Below are positions 1 to 8,326 of a stretch of 64,000 nucleotides of DNA, piece by piece (position 1 is the stretch's first letter; every line of letters begins with the position of its first letter). The notes beneath the pieces are model-generated. The model saw nothing but the letters and a program-made list of their open reading frames with translations. It had not been told where the DNA came from and did not search any database. The DNA is from Corynebacterium flavescens (GTDB lineage: Bacteria; Actinomycetota; Actinomycetes; Mycobacteriales; Mycobacteriaceae): the NCBI RefSeq assembly GCF_008693105.1, contig NZ_VXKK01000039.1:35371-99370 (forward strand), read 5' to 3'. The position numbers and the translations under genes are program-made.

Positions 1-590
1 GCCTCGCTCTCATTGAGGCGAAGCGCCGCTGGGAGAAAAAGGTCAATCTCGTGAGGCATAAACGTCATCTCTTCGTTCTCCTTGAGACTCTTCTGTGCCT
101 TAGAAAATGCGATTCTGCCAGTCCGCGGTGCCGCCGCGTAAGCAGCGCGACTGGCTTCCTGTAACTCCTCGCGTAGAACACGCGCATCCGAATCGGATAT
201 AACACCGGACATCAGGTCAGAGATTAGCGACAGGTAGGACTCGCGGACATTCCAAAGCTGAGAGGCAACATCCCGGTGCGCCTCGGCCTCATCCGCGAAC
301 TTGAACGTCTTTGTGCCTAGACTCACTGCCGTAACGAGAAGCGCAATGAAGGATGTCGTGAAGCTCGCCAGTTGCGGGTCGATCAGAACTCCAAGCACGG
401 AGGCGAGGAAGGTGCCAGAGCTGATCGCGGTGAGTGCGATCAGCGTTCCTTGCTGCCATCGATGCTTACCGAAGCTGATGTCCGCTTGCTTTTCCTGGGT
501 CTTTTGGCTGTAGACAACCCGCCCAAACGCTTCTCGCACTTGAGCGATCAGGTAAGGGTCAGGAGTCTGGGTCACCCCCTCGTTCGTCAT
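1..590 (-). CDS. SLATT-domain two-TM protein, C-terminus cut by window edge
   Basis: The ATG at 590 opens a leftward frame with no stop down to base 1, so about 196 residues are visible and the C-terminus lies outside. The N-terminus (about residues 15-32) reads VREAFGRVVYSQKTQEKQAD, close to the opening of SLATT proteins (SMODS- and SLOG-associated two-TM effectors) as I remember it. Two hydrophobic segments follow, at about residues 44-66 and 69-85, then a long charged helical region. Known SLATT proteins are thought to be membrane pore-forming effectors of nucleotide-signalling defence systems such as CBASS. No cyclase gene is visible here. The gene follows the ATPase gene on the same strand after a 205-base gap, so it may be the last visible member of the defence-like unit or a separate gene. 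The family call comes from reading the sequence only. Confidence 0.6.
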   Translation of the reverse strand, partial: MTNEGVTQTPDPYLIAQVREAFGRVVYSQKTQEKQADISFGKHRWQQGTLIALTAISSGTFLASVLGVLIDPQLASFTTSFIALLVTAVSLGTKTFKFADEAEAHRDVASQLWNVRESYLSLISDLMSGVISDSDARVLREELQEASRAAYAAAPRTGRIAFSKAQKSLKENEEMTFMPHEIDLFLPAALRLNESE

Positions 591-795
591 GTTGCTCCTA
601 CTCGTCGTTCGCTAAGAGTGCTTCCAGAAAGGACCCTTTGGTTCTATCACAAACCAAAAGAGCGATGGTTGACGACGATCGCTGCACACGCCCAAAGGAT
701 GCATCAGACCACCCACAAAGGCTCCGGCGTGTATGGACAAAGAAAGAGCATAGCCAAAAACTGCCAGAATGTATGGCTATGCGGTCCAATTGGTA

Positions 796-2121
796 CTAGA
801 GTTTTAGGGCCTTAGTGAACGCTTCGAGAAACTCTTCGGCCAACTCTTGATTTTGTTCAACCCAAATCTCCGTGATTGCGGTAAGAAAACGTGGCCTTCC
901 GAACCTCTCTGCAAGCTCATTAACCCAGTCATGAGGATCGATACCCTCGCGCGCTTGAATCTCGCGGGCTATCTCTTCCGCACTATTGCCAAGTCGGATC
1001 GATAATGCATGCGAATCGGCACCGCTCTTCAGAAGTGAATCCGGGTCACTCTCAGAGGGCAAGAACAGTACTGGCCATTGCGTGGGCTTTGAGGCCGCAA
1101 CCTTGGATCGCTGATCGCCATCAAATAAATAAATGTGCCCGACTGCTGGTTTCGGTGGAAGCGGCAGATGACTTTGAAGTCTCACCATGTACCCTTGCCC
1201 TCGGCTCCAAACAATAGATATCTCTTGGGCTGCCCGCCTCCCCAGTTTTCCTACAAGAGCATGCGCGAGGTAGTAGGCAGATTCATCTTCTACAAATATC
1301 TCGTACCGAACAGGAGGAGGTGTAAGCAAAGTTTCTGCGACAGTCGAGTCTTGCGAAACGTGGATCGCCGAAAGACCTCCATCGGCGTCAACCGAAAGCA
1401 CCGCAAGAGATGAAGCATTGCTCGCAGACTCGATCACATCAGGAGAGTGAGTTGAGACTACAAGACTCCAACTCCTCTTAAGGCAGATACTTTGGAGCCG
1501 AGCGAGAAGAGCAGTTGACGCCGTCGGGGGCAGATACGCGTCTGGCTCATCAATCAGGAATGTCAGTTCAGTTGCATCGCGGTACTGTTCAATAATCCAA
1601 AATAGGAAGTGGACCGAGAACTCTCCCAAGCCCATATCTTGAGCCGAGTAATCAATTCCGCGGTAGCTTGCCTCAAAGTACGGAACAAGCGACTGTTCGT
1701 CATCCCTGATCCATCTGAAGCGTTTCTCCAACTCAGGTTCAGTGGATTCAAGCTCTAAGGCGAACCAATCGATATCTGTATACTCGCGTCCCACAATCCT
1801 TTCAATGTCGCTCCTGCGCTCCGAATCCGGACCAAACCGCTCGTACTCGTTCTTCATGTCCTTCAAGTCGTCACGAGACCGGAGCACATCGAGGGCCTTT
1901 TCGCACAAGGAATGAAGATTGATCAGCACGGCCTTCTCATCGAGATACCGCGAAAGCGAGCGGAGCAGACGAGATTTTCCGGTGCCGTTGCGCCCAGCGA
2001 TGACAAGGCAAGGCTCAGAGAGATCGATCTCAATTCCATCGACATTCACTACTTCAGTGGCTCGACCTGCTCGACTCTTTCGGAGTGCATCCCAGGCGGC
2101 ATCTTCCTTAGCTTGTCTCAT
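796..2121 (-). CDS. OLD/PARIS-like ABC-type ATPase with C-terminal TOPRIM-like region
   Basis: The protein has about 441 residues from the ATG at 2121, which overlaps the end of the upstream DUF262 gene by 14 bases. The N-terminal half is an SMC/ABC-type ATPase. It has a Walker A GRNGTGKSRLL near residue 40, a signature-like GLGEFSVHF, a Walker B LTFLIDEPDAYLP, and a switch histidine in STHSPDVI. The C-terminal part carries FVEDESAYYLAHALV and YLFDGDQR, the acidic pattern of TOPRIM/DUF4435 nucleases. The architecture resembles OLD, GajA of Gabija, or a fused AriA-AriB of PARIS. These families sense phage infection and cleave nucleic acid. A longer frame up to 2178 exists but would overlap more of the upstream gene. 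The assignment of role is inference from architecture and neighbours. Confidence 0.72.
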   Translation of the reverse strand: MRQAKEDAAWDALRKSRAGRATEVVNVDGIEIDLSEPCLVIAGRNGTGKSRLLRSLSRYLDEKAVLINLHSLCEKALDVLRSRDDLKDMKNEYERFGPDSERRSDIERIVGREYTDIDWFALELESTEPELEKRFRWIRDDEQSLVPYFEASYRGIDYSAQDMGLGEFSVHFLFWIIEQYRDATELTFLIDEPDAYLPPTASTALLARLQSICLKRSWSLVVSTHSPDVIESASNASSLAVLSVDADGGLSAIHVSQDSTVAETLLTPPPVRYEIFVEDESAYYLAHALVGKLGRRAAQEISIVWSRGQGYMVRLQSHLPLPPKPAVGHIYLFDGDQRSKVAASKPTQWPVLFLPSESDPDSLLKSGADSHALSIRLGNSAEEIAREIQAREGIDPHDWVNELAERFGRPRFLTAITEIWVEQNQELAEEFLEAFTKALKL

Positions 2122-3280
2122 AGGAAGATTCCGGCACCAGAGGATTACCCCAATCGGACGCTGACAGAAACTCGACAATTAAAGTCTGCGTCGAATCAGG
2201 ATCCGCCAAAATGCGATCAAGGAGCGCATCGGCTCCTCTGTAAGAAGCGGTTTCGAATACTATTCCTGAATATAGGTGGAGTGTAAGGTCGCGAATCAGC
2301 ACAGAAGAAACATCTGTTACTCGATATGAGGCTCTGTCGTCGTAAAGTCGGAGAACCTGAACCAAGGCTCTATCATCGCTTGACCGAGTCTGACGATCAC
2401 CTGTCCGTGCCGAAACTCTGTCGGCTTCAAATCTGGCGAGCAGGTGATCAGGGATGTTTCCGTTCAGCCCCCTAGACCAATAGCAATAGGTGAGCCAGCT
2501 TTGAAGAGTACCCTTGTTTAGCTTTACTCGAGCGTCAGATTGTTCAATCTGACGCAACAACAGCTGGCCCGCCTCGCGGACAGCAGTCACTGTGCGTGGC
2601 GAGAAAGAACGTGACCGGTAGAACTCTTCAACCACCTTGTTGTTGATGTGCTGCCGAATGTTGTCTACTTCAAGAGCCACACAGGTACGAGCGACTATGT
2701 CATCGTATGCAAGTCTTGCATTGCTGAAACCGATCCTAGTTCTGTCAAGAAGGCCCGTACCAGTGAGTGCCTTCACAAGGGCCTTGACCTGATCCCGAGC
2801 CTCACCGTGAAGAGCATTGCGTTTTTCGGGCGGTGTCAAATTATATGACTGATTGAGCCGGAAGAATAGTTCGTTTGGTTCCTGTGGCTCGTACTCCGTG
2901 AGGGTGATTATCTGCAGTTCAAATCGGTTCACAGCTTTCCTTACCCGGGGCGGGAGCTGAGAATACTTCAGTCCATGAAGGCTTTCAATTCGTTCGTCAT
3001 AGGGCTCGATCGTGCCGTCAATCTTCACTTCATCCGAGAAGAACTTGCGAATCGCCACGAGTCTTTGCTGTCCGTCGAGAACTACTTCTTCACCGTCGTC
3101 ATCGATGACGATGTGAATCGCTGGAACGTACCAATCCCGCAGAATTGTATCGAGCAGTCGCTGCCGCCGTTTCGAATCCCAAACCTCTCCACGCTGGAAA
3201 TCCGGCTGCAGATCGATCTCACCCTCCTTGATACGGTTAACGAGCGACTCTAGCTGTAGATCCGACTTTCGAAGTTTCAT
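2108..3280 (-). CDS. DUF262 domain protein (GmrS/ParB-like fold)
   Basis: A 390-residue protein whose first 120 residues carry the DUF262 hallmarks: PDFQRGEVWDSKRRQRLLDT near residue 25 and VVLDGQQRLVAIRKFF near residue 67, the DGQQR motif. DUF262 is the N-terminal NTPase/nuclease-like domain of GmrSD type IV restriction enzymes and occurs in many defence loci. The remaining 270 residues are mostly helical and I do not recognise a DUF1524/HNH motif, so this is a DUF262-only protein rather than a full GmrSD fusion. Its ATG overlaps the stop of the upstream gene in an ATGA junction (3277-3280) and its end overlaps the ATPase gene by 14 bases, which indicates translational coupling in one operon. 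Confidence 0.8.
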   Translation of the reverse strand: MKLRKSDLQLESLVNRIKEGEIDLQPDFQRGEVWDSKRRQRLLDTILRDWYVPAIHIVIDDDGEEVVLDGQQRLVAIRKFFSDEVKIDGTIEPYDERIESLHGLKYSQLPPRVRKAVNRFELQIITLTEYEPQEPNELFFRLNQSYNLTPPEKRNALHGEARDQVKALVKALTGTGLLDRTRIGFSNARLAYDDIVARTCVALEVDNIRQHINNKVVEEFYRSRSFSPRTVTAVREAGQLLLRQIEQSDARVKLNKGTLQSWLTYCYWSRGLNGNIPDHLLARFEADRVSARTGDRQTRSSDDRALVQVLRLYDDRASYRVTDVSSVLIRDLTLHLYSGIVFETASYRGADALLDRILADPDSTQTLIVEFLSASDWGNPLVPESSYETS

Positions 3281-4341
3281 TCAGTCGCCTCGTTTAGGTT
3301 TGTTTTACTGAGTGCTCGCTTGCGCCGAAGCCGAGCCTCCGCATGCATGTTGACGGGGGTCGCATCGATCACGCGCCTGACCATCTCAGCGATGAATCGG
3401 TCAGGACGCAGGTCTGCGGGCACTCTCTCCCAAGGAAGTTTGACAGGAGGAAGACCTGCAATTGCCAGCGCTACCTCGACGTCAGACTGTTCTACAAGTT
3501 CCTCAGTGTCGTCGTAAATGTCATGGCTGCCGTGGACACCGGCTTCGACGAGGGGGTCTTCGCCGTCTCCTTGGTCATCATCTGACTCCTCGACAGAGAG
3601 GTGATCACCGTATTCAATGACGATCAAAGATACGGCGTGATAGGCATCGTCTTCCCTCCCGAGCTTCTGAAGCAAGTCGATTAGCCACTCGGCCTTATCA
3701 GGCGACTCGTCGAAGATGGTGGACCGCAGCCCGTAGACGAAGCCGAGCGCGGCGAGAGGGTGGCGGAGCCGGAGGTTTTTCGCATCGCCGTAAGATTCCT
3801 CGACGCGGTTGGCTGCATTCTTTCCGAAACTAGAGTCCATCCGTTTAGTACTGATAAGAAGTTCTGGTCCCGCCGCCCAATTCGACATGACGACGTCAAC
3901 TTGTTTGAGATAGTTCTTGCCAAGGATGTTTGCCGAGGATGCGGCCGCTCCGGTGGGTGGCGTTTTTGCCCGAAGTCTCTTCCAGAGCGCATCGCGTTCT
4001 TTGGCTGTTACCTTGTTAAGCAAGCTCACGACCGGGCCAGGCAAGATTCTTGGTGCCGAGGGACGCGGCCAGGCTGCGTCAGCATCGAACCCAGAGCGCC
4101 GGAGCTCGTACGAAAGCCAAACATCCAATGCGAGTGCGGGTACGCCCGTCGTCGTAGGGGCTTTCAGATAGAGAGGAACTCCAAGCAGCTTGATAAGGGT
4201 TTCATAGTCAGGCTCATAAGAAAGAGCTCCACTCTCGTCTCTTACCCAGGGGTTGCTGTGCTCCCCACCGGGGGCGGCATCAGCGACGATGCGATCAAAG
4301 ATCGCCCACGCTTTCGCTTTTGTCGATGGTTCAGTGGCCAC
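3277..4341 (-). CDS. Unassigned protein, possible PD-(D/E)XK-type restriction nuclease
   Basis: I chose the GTG at 4341 because AAGGGG lies just upstream. The start overlaps the methyltransferase end by 11 bases; an ATG at 4395 or an in-frame upstream extension to 4443 is possible. The product has about 354 residues and I do not recognise its family. The central stretch YLKQVDVVMS, about 12 residues, then LLISTKRM looks like a variant PD-(D/E)XK core, with Asp, then Ser-Thr-Lys in place of Glu-X-Lys. It is followed by a conserved-looking FGKNAANRVEESYGDAKNLR. A very acidic linker (about residues 265-285) precedes the C-terminal tail. Its position directly after an adenine methyltransferase gene is the usual place for the cognate restriction enzyme. 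The nuclease role is inference. Confidence 0.5.
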   Translation of the reverse strand: MATEPSTKAKAWAIFDRIVADAAPGGEHSNPWVRDESGALSYEPDYETLIKLLGVPLYLKAPTTTGVPALALDVWLSYELRRSGFDADAAWPRPSAPRILPGPVVSLLNKVTAKERDALWKRLRAKTPPTGAAASSANILGKNYLKQVDVVMSNWAAGPELLISTKRMDSSFGKNAANRVEESYGDAKNLRLRHPLAALGFVYGLRSTIFDESPDKAEWLIDLLQKLGREDDAYHAVSLIVIEYGDHLSVEESDDDQGDGEDPLVEAGVHGSHDIYDDTEELVEQSDVEVALAIAGLPPVKLPWERVPADLRPDRFIAEMVRRVIDATPVNMHAEARLRRKRALSKTNLNEATE

Positions 4342-5986
4342 TTCGTCCCCTTGCTTGGCGTCGGCCGGCCAAGGTGGCATGGGCGTCTCGCACATGGTCG
4401 AGTTCTGATTCTGTAATGATGCCAGACCCGACGAGCACGGCACTGTCGACGAGCTTCACTGCCGCGGGGAGATCACCTCGTTGGAGAAACTTCGCAACGT
4501 CTGGTTTGATCAAGCGCAGCTGGTCTGCACATGTCTGGACATGTGCAGGTGAGGGCATTGCCCAAACATCGGCCTCGCGCGGCTCAAGTTTGAGAATCCC
4601 TCCCCCATACGAGCGCCCCACCATTTCGGCGTTGAGGAGAGTCACCGAGTTGAGGCTAGCGCTCGGGAGAAGCTCGCGCCCTAACTCCCTGTGTTGACCG
4701 TCGAGATAGACGCCATGGACCGAGTTGAGGTGGTGCGCGCCCGCCATATTCGTCGTCAGCCGAGGCGTGTCTGCGTTCATGCAGGTCAGCAGCAAGTCAG
4801 CAGGTTTCAGCAACGGCACTCGATACCACGGTTTCCGCACTCGGCACTTGTATGCTTCGTCAACACCTGCGAGGTGTCCGGCGTCAATGTATGCCTGCGA
4901 CGCTGGAGACGGCTTATCTGATGGGCGGAAAAGCCACGTTGACTTGCCTTGCTGCCCCAGCTTGGTCATTGCACCGGTGGAGAGTTCAAGGCCCCTGAGA
5001 TGAGAGCTTCCGGGAGGCGATAGGCGCACGAGATCTTTTCGAGGCAGACCAAGCTCCTTAACTCGTGCCGGGGAAAGGGCGAAATATCGATTGTTGCCCG
5101 TGACCATTCCGAGAGTGGTGTCGCCCCAAGTATCGAGGCTTGTAAAATGACCTTCCGCACAGAGCGCACGAAGATGTTCCTCTGCATCCGAATCTACTAA
5201 GAGTCCTGTCCACTTCGCCGAGGGGTCAGTGGGCTTCCAAGTGAGCGGACCGCTAAGCGATGCGAGTGCCTCGGCGTCCTGCGCTTGATAGATCGTTGCG
5301 TGATCGGTTGGCCCCTCATTGAAGCCGTCGGCGAGGAGCAGAACGACATCGGCTTCCGCTTCGGGGAAGACCCGCTCTGTGAAGAGCACAAGTTCAACGC
5401 TACGGAATCGGTCAAAAAGAAACTGTCTGACGGCCGCTGCGTAGTTTACGCTGAGAAGCTCTGCAGGGAGCACGAGGCCCATCCGTCCCCCATCTTTTAA
5501 GAAGAGGGCGGAGTGGACCGTGAACGCGGCCCAGCTTGACGCCAACGCAGTCAGAGAAACACCGGCTTTCAGAGCCGCTGCGCGAGACCTGGTTCGAGAA
5601 TCACCGCTGAAGTCTTGATAGCGGATGTAGGGCGGGTTTCCGACCACGGCAGAGTATCGAGCCTGTGGCTCGATGAGGAAGAAGTCGCTGACTGTTATGT
5701 TCGGGCTTCCCCCGGCTTCCTCAACTCGACGGCGTGCGACTAAAGCACTGTGCTCGTGAATCTCAACTCCATCTACAACGGGAGCTTTAGAGCCATGCGC
5801 TTGGAACCGACGGACTGCCTGGACAAGGAACGCTGCATCACCAGCAGAGGGTTCAAGCACCGTGTCCGTTGAACTACGAATCGCCCAGTCGGTGATATAG
5901 CGCGTTATCGCATCGGGTGTGAAGAACGCGCCACGAGCTTTACGCAATTCTGCCGTGTCGACAGGAGCGGCAGCGGATTCAAACAT
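4331..5986 (-). CDS. N6-adenine DNA methyltransferase, Eco57I/TaqI-like
   Basis: A 551-residue class I SAM-dependent methyltransferase. The N-terminus has GAFFTPDAITRYITDWAI and then TVLEPSAGDAAFL, the SAM-binding motif I. The catalytic motif IV is VVGNPPYIRYQDF (NPPY, adenine-N6). The C-terminal 250 residues would hold the target recognition domain. The size fits gamma-class type II methyltransferases (500-600 residues) rather than the 1,000+ residues of type IIG or BREX PglX enzymes, so cleavage should reside in another protein. It is the first gene of the leftward unit. Its ATG is preceded by GGAGAG at very short spacing. In a restriction system it would mark host DNA; in this five-gene setting it may supply self/non-self discrimination for all the partners. 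Confidence 0.85.
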   Translation of the reverse strand: MFESAAAPVDTAELRKARGAFFTPDAITRYITDWAIRSSTDTVLEPSAGDAAFLVQAVRRFQAHGSKAPVVDGVEIHEHSALVARRRVEEAGGSPNITVSDFFLIEPQARYSAVVGNPPYIRYQDFSGDSRTRSRAAALKAGVSLTALASSWAAFTVHSALFLKDGGRMGLVLPAELLSVNYAAAVRQFLFDRFRSVELVLFTERVFPEAEADVVLLLADGFNEGPTDHATIYQAQDAEALASLSGPLTWKPTDPSAKWTGLLVDSDAEEHLRALCAEGHFTSLDTWGDTTLGMVTGNNRYFALSPARVKELGLPRKDLVRLSPPGSSHLRGLELSTGAMTKLGQQGKSTWLFRPSDKPSPASQAYIDAGHLAGVDEAYKCRVRKPWYRVPLLKPADLLLTCMNADTPRLTTNMAGAHHLNSVHGVYLDGQHRELGRELLPSASLNSVTLLNAEMVGRSYGGGILKLEPREADVWAMPSPAHVQTCADQLRLIKPDVAKFLQRGDLPAAVKLVDSAVLVGSGIITESELDHVRDAHATLAGRRQARGRSGH

Positions 5987-6610
5987 CTCTCCACTCTACC
6001 GCACACCCCCAACAGACACACGATTCCACGTCCAGCATGGCGCGCTCTGGCCAAACACGGAGCCACCAGTTGATGAGATGAGAAAAGCCTGCCTACATGT
6101 TCGAGATGGTCCGCTATCTCATCACGCTGGTATTCCGAATGCTTCCTCCAGGAAGTCCATATTGGCCCAGTTCACCGTTTTCTTCCGATGGAACCAGCTT
6201 GGAGAGACGTCGAGTATCCCATCCCCGTGCATCGAGGAGTGGAACTGCCTGCGGATGTTGCTCGTCTTGTGCGGCATGCCCAGAGGAACAGCGCATCCGG
6301 GTATATGAAGTAAATCTTCTTAACACGTGCCTGTCCAGTCTGAAGCCCGAACCCAGCCAAGACAATTCAGAGGACGGCACCAGAAGCTTTGGGGTGATCT
6401 TGTCGGTGGGTGGGCTAGCCCTTCCGGCTCACGATCGTACCCGAGACCCACACCCTCACACACGATCTTTGCTAGTGCACGCCGCAAAACATCATTGTTG
6501 AGCATTAGGGGAGCTGAACTCATGAACTCACCGCCGCCAACAATAAGAAGAGTGATGTTGTACCCCAACCCGTATTCCTACAAGGCAGGATTATGACATC
6601 ACCCATTGGG
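5987..6610. other. Island-core junction region without an intact gene
   Basis: About 620 bases between the first gene of the defence-like block and the 3' end of tRNA-Leu. I see no intact gene. The reverse strand holds a 65-codon open stretch that reads like protein (separate entry) and several short, mutually overlapping frames, as expected of degraded DNA. The operon promoter should lie in the 5990-6110 part, but I could not single out convincing -35 and -10 boxes. I did not find an integrase gene or a second copy of the tRNA end. Confidence 0.4.
6122..6319 (-). pseudogene. Possible remnant of a lost gene (65 codons, no start)
   Basis: Between a TAA at 6320-6322 and a TGA at 6122 the reverse strand is open for 65 codons. 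The translation contains SNIRRQFHSSMHGDGILDVS and ends DFLEEAFGIPA. It looks more like real protein than the neighbouring frames but has no suitable start codon or ribosome site. I do not recognise a family. It may be the tail of a gene cut when the island was inserted or reshuffled. Chance openness in GC-rich DNA is the alternative. Confidence 0.25.
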
Positions 6611-6692
6611 TGCGCCCGGAGAGACTTGAACTCTCACGTCATAAGACACTAGAACCTAAATCTAGCGCGTCTGCCAATTCCGCCACGGGCGC
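6611..6692 (-). tRNA. tRNA-Leu (anticodon UAG)
   Basis: The reverse strand folds as an 82-nt class II tRNA. The acceptor is GCGCCCG paired with CGGGCGC, the anticodon stem-loop is CTAGA-TTTAGGT-TCTAG with anticodon TAG, there is a long variable arm, and the T-loop is GTTCAAGTC. CCA is not encoded after the discriminator A. The 3' end faces the accessory block at 1-6600, the usual arrangement when a tRNA gene has served as an integration site. Confidence 0.95.
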
Positions 6693-6881
6693 AAGATGCT
6701 GCGGTTTATGCACGGTACACGTGGGCACTGTGGCTACTCGCGAGCAACAAGGCGTTAGTTTACATGGTGAGTGGCCCAGTCAAGAAACTGGGCTGTGGGG
6801 CGGCGTGCTGAGCGTCACTAGTCCCAGGTGGGTGTGCCGCGTTTCTACGCTTCCGGCGAGGTAGTAGGTAGGCTGTCATGC

Positions 6882-7325
6882 GTGAGCAACAAGGACATGA
6901 AGAAAAAGAAAAAGGTGAAAGTCCGGTGGTGGCACATCGTCCTCATTGGGATATTCGTCGTTCTGTTTTTGTTTCTCGCCTTATGGCAGTGGTCGCGCTT
7001 TAACTCGGGGTCGGGGACGTTCCAGAACTTGGGCTATGCCTTGCAGTGGCCGCTCTTCGCGGTATTCGTGGTCTACGCGTACCGCACCGCCATGAACTAT
7101 GAAAACGAGCGCATCGACGCAGAGAACGAGGCCGCCGAACAGGGCATCGACGGTTACCAGCATGATGTGGTCACCGAGAAGAAGAACCAGGCCGGCGCCA
7201 CCAAGATCGATGAAGACTTCTTGCCCCAGCGCCCCCGCATCGACGTCGATACTTTCAACGCCCTTAATCAACCACGCCGCAGGCGCGGCGACGAAGACGA
7301 CTTTAAAGAGAAAGATAGTCAATGA
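6882..7325 (+). CDS. LprD-like single-TM membrane protein
   Basis: The protein has about 147 residues. It starts with a lysine cluster (MKKKKKVKVR) and one transmembrane helix. The motif WSRFNSGSGTFQNLGYALQW and then PLFAVFVVYAYR match what I recall of M. tuberculosis Rv1343c (LprD), which also has WQWTRF...GTFQNLGYALQWPLF. No lipobox cysteine is present, so here it is not a lipoprotein. The C-terminal half is highly charged and probably cytosolic. I chose GTG 6882 (GGTAGG upstream); ATG 6897 is the alternative. It overlaps the DUF3817 gene by an ATGA junction. Function is unknown. Confidence 0.75.
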   Translation: MSNKDMKKKKKVKVRWWHIVLIGIFVVLFLFLALWQWSRFNSGSGTFQNLGYALQWPLFAVFVVYAYRTAMNYENERIDAENEAAEQGIDGYQHDVVTEKKNQAGATKIDEDFLPQRPRIDVDTFNALNQPRRRRGDEDDFKEKDSQ

Positions 7326-7666
7326 GCACTCAAGTCCATCCTGACCGCCAAGACCGCATTCGCGGGCCCCTGAAGTTCTTTACCGTGGCGGCCACCGTCA
7401 CCGGTGTATTCCTCATCATCCTCGTGTGCAGGATGATCCTGCAGTACATCGTTGGTGTCGAGATGCCAGAGTGGGCCACCTATATCGCGATGGCCCACGG
7501 TTTTGCCTACATGGTGTACTTGCTGTCCATTTTGGTGCTGGGACCGCGGGCGCTGTGGTCAGTGGGAACGCTGTTCACCACGGCGCTTTCCGGCGTGGTG
7601 CCCTTCTTCTCCTTCTATATGGAGATAAAGCGCCGCAAGGAAATCATCGCCCAGTTCCAGCTTTAG
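7322..7666 (+). CDS. DUF3817 integral membrane protein
   Basis: A 114-residue protein with three or four hydrophobic segments. Family features are an N-terminal segment containing TVTGVFLIILVCRMILQYI, the central AHGFAYMVYLLS, and a C-terminal VVPFFSFYMEIKRR. It corresponds to the Rv1342c family, which sits beside lprD in mycobacteria. Its ATG overlaps the previous stop (ATGA), so the two are translated together. The role is unknown; similarity to small membrane chaperone-like or permease-associated proteins is too weak to name. Confidence 0.85.
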   Translation: MSTQVHPDRQDRIRGPLKFFTVAATVTGVFLIILVCRMILQYIVGVEMPEWATYIAMAHGFAYMVYLLSILVLGPRALWSVGTLFTTALSGVVPFFSFYMEIKRRKEIIAQFQL

Positions 7667-7691
7667 TGGGCCTCTGGGACTCTGGTCCTGC

Positions 7692-7705
7692 GGCCCTTCG
7701 GGGCC
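7692..7705. terminator. Possible bidirectional hairpin between convergent genes
   Basis: A GGCCC-TTCG-GGGCC hairpin lies between the ends of the DUF3817 gene and the convergent rdgB gene. The stem is short and lacks a clear T-tract on either side, so the call rests mainly on the stable TTCG loop and the position. Confidence 0.35.
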
Positions 7706-7715
7706 CTTGGAGCCC

Positions 7716-8326
7716 CTAGGCTTGCGTCGCAGCCAGTCCCTTGATGACCTCGGTTAACTGCGCGAGGGCGCGGCCACGGTGCGAGACGGCGTTCTTCTGA
7801 GCCGGCTCCATCTCCGCAGCACTGTGGTCCTGTCCTGCAGGCATAAAGAGCGGATCGTAGCCAAAGCCGTTGGCACCTTGTGGGGCGCGCAGCAGCGTGC
7901 CCGGCCAACGACCCTCGGCGATGTGCTCCTCACCATCGGGGGTGACCAGGGCGCACACCGAAACGAAGGCGGCGGCACGGCGTTCATCGGGGACATCATG
8001 CATCTGCGCGAGCAGCAGCTCGTTATTAGCCGCATCGTCGCCGTGGCGGCCAGACCAGCGCGCAGAAAGCACGCCGGGCATGCCGTTGAGTTCGGTGACG
8101 GCGAGGCCGGAGTCATCGGCGATGGTAGCAATCCCAGTGGCGGCCACGCCGGCACGCGCCTTGATCAGCGCATTATCGGCAAAGGTACGCCCGTCCTCGA
8201 TGGGTTCGGGGTAGGAGGCGACATCGCCAAGCGCGAGGAGCTCAACGCCATTGATGCCGGCCTCCCCCAGAATCTTCTCGAGTTCAGCGAGCTTCTTAGG
8301 GTTATTGGAGGCCACGAGCAGCTGCA

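Noticed and set aside
2122..2178. Upstream extension of the ATPase gene by 19 residues
   Set aside because: It would lie fully inside the DUF262 coding region; ATG 2121 gives the usual short overlap.
1..6600. BREX or DISARM system
   Set aside because: The methyltransferase is too small for PglX, and no brxC, pglZ, drmA or similar gene is present.
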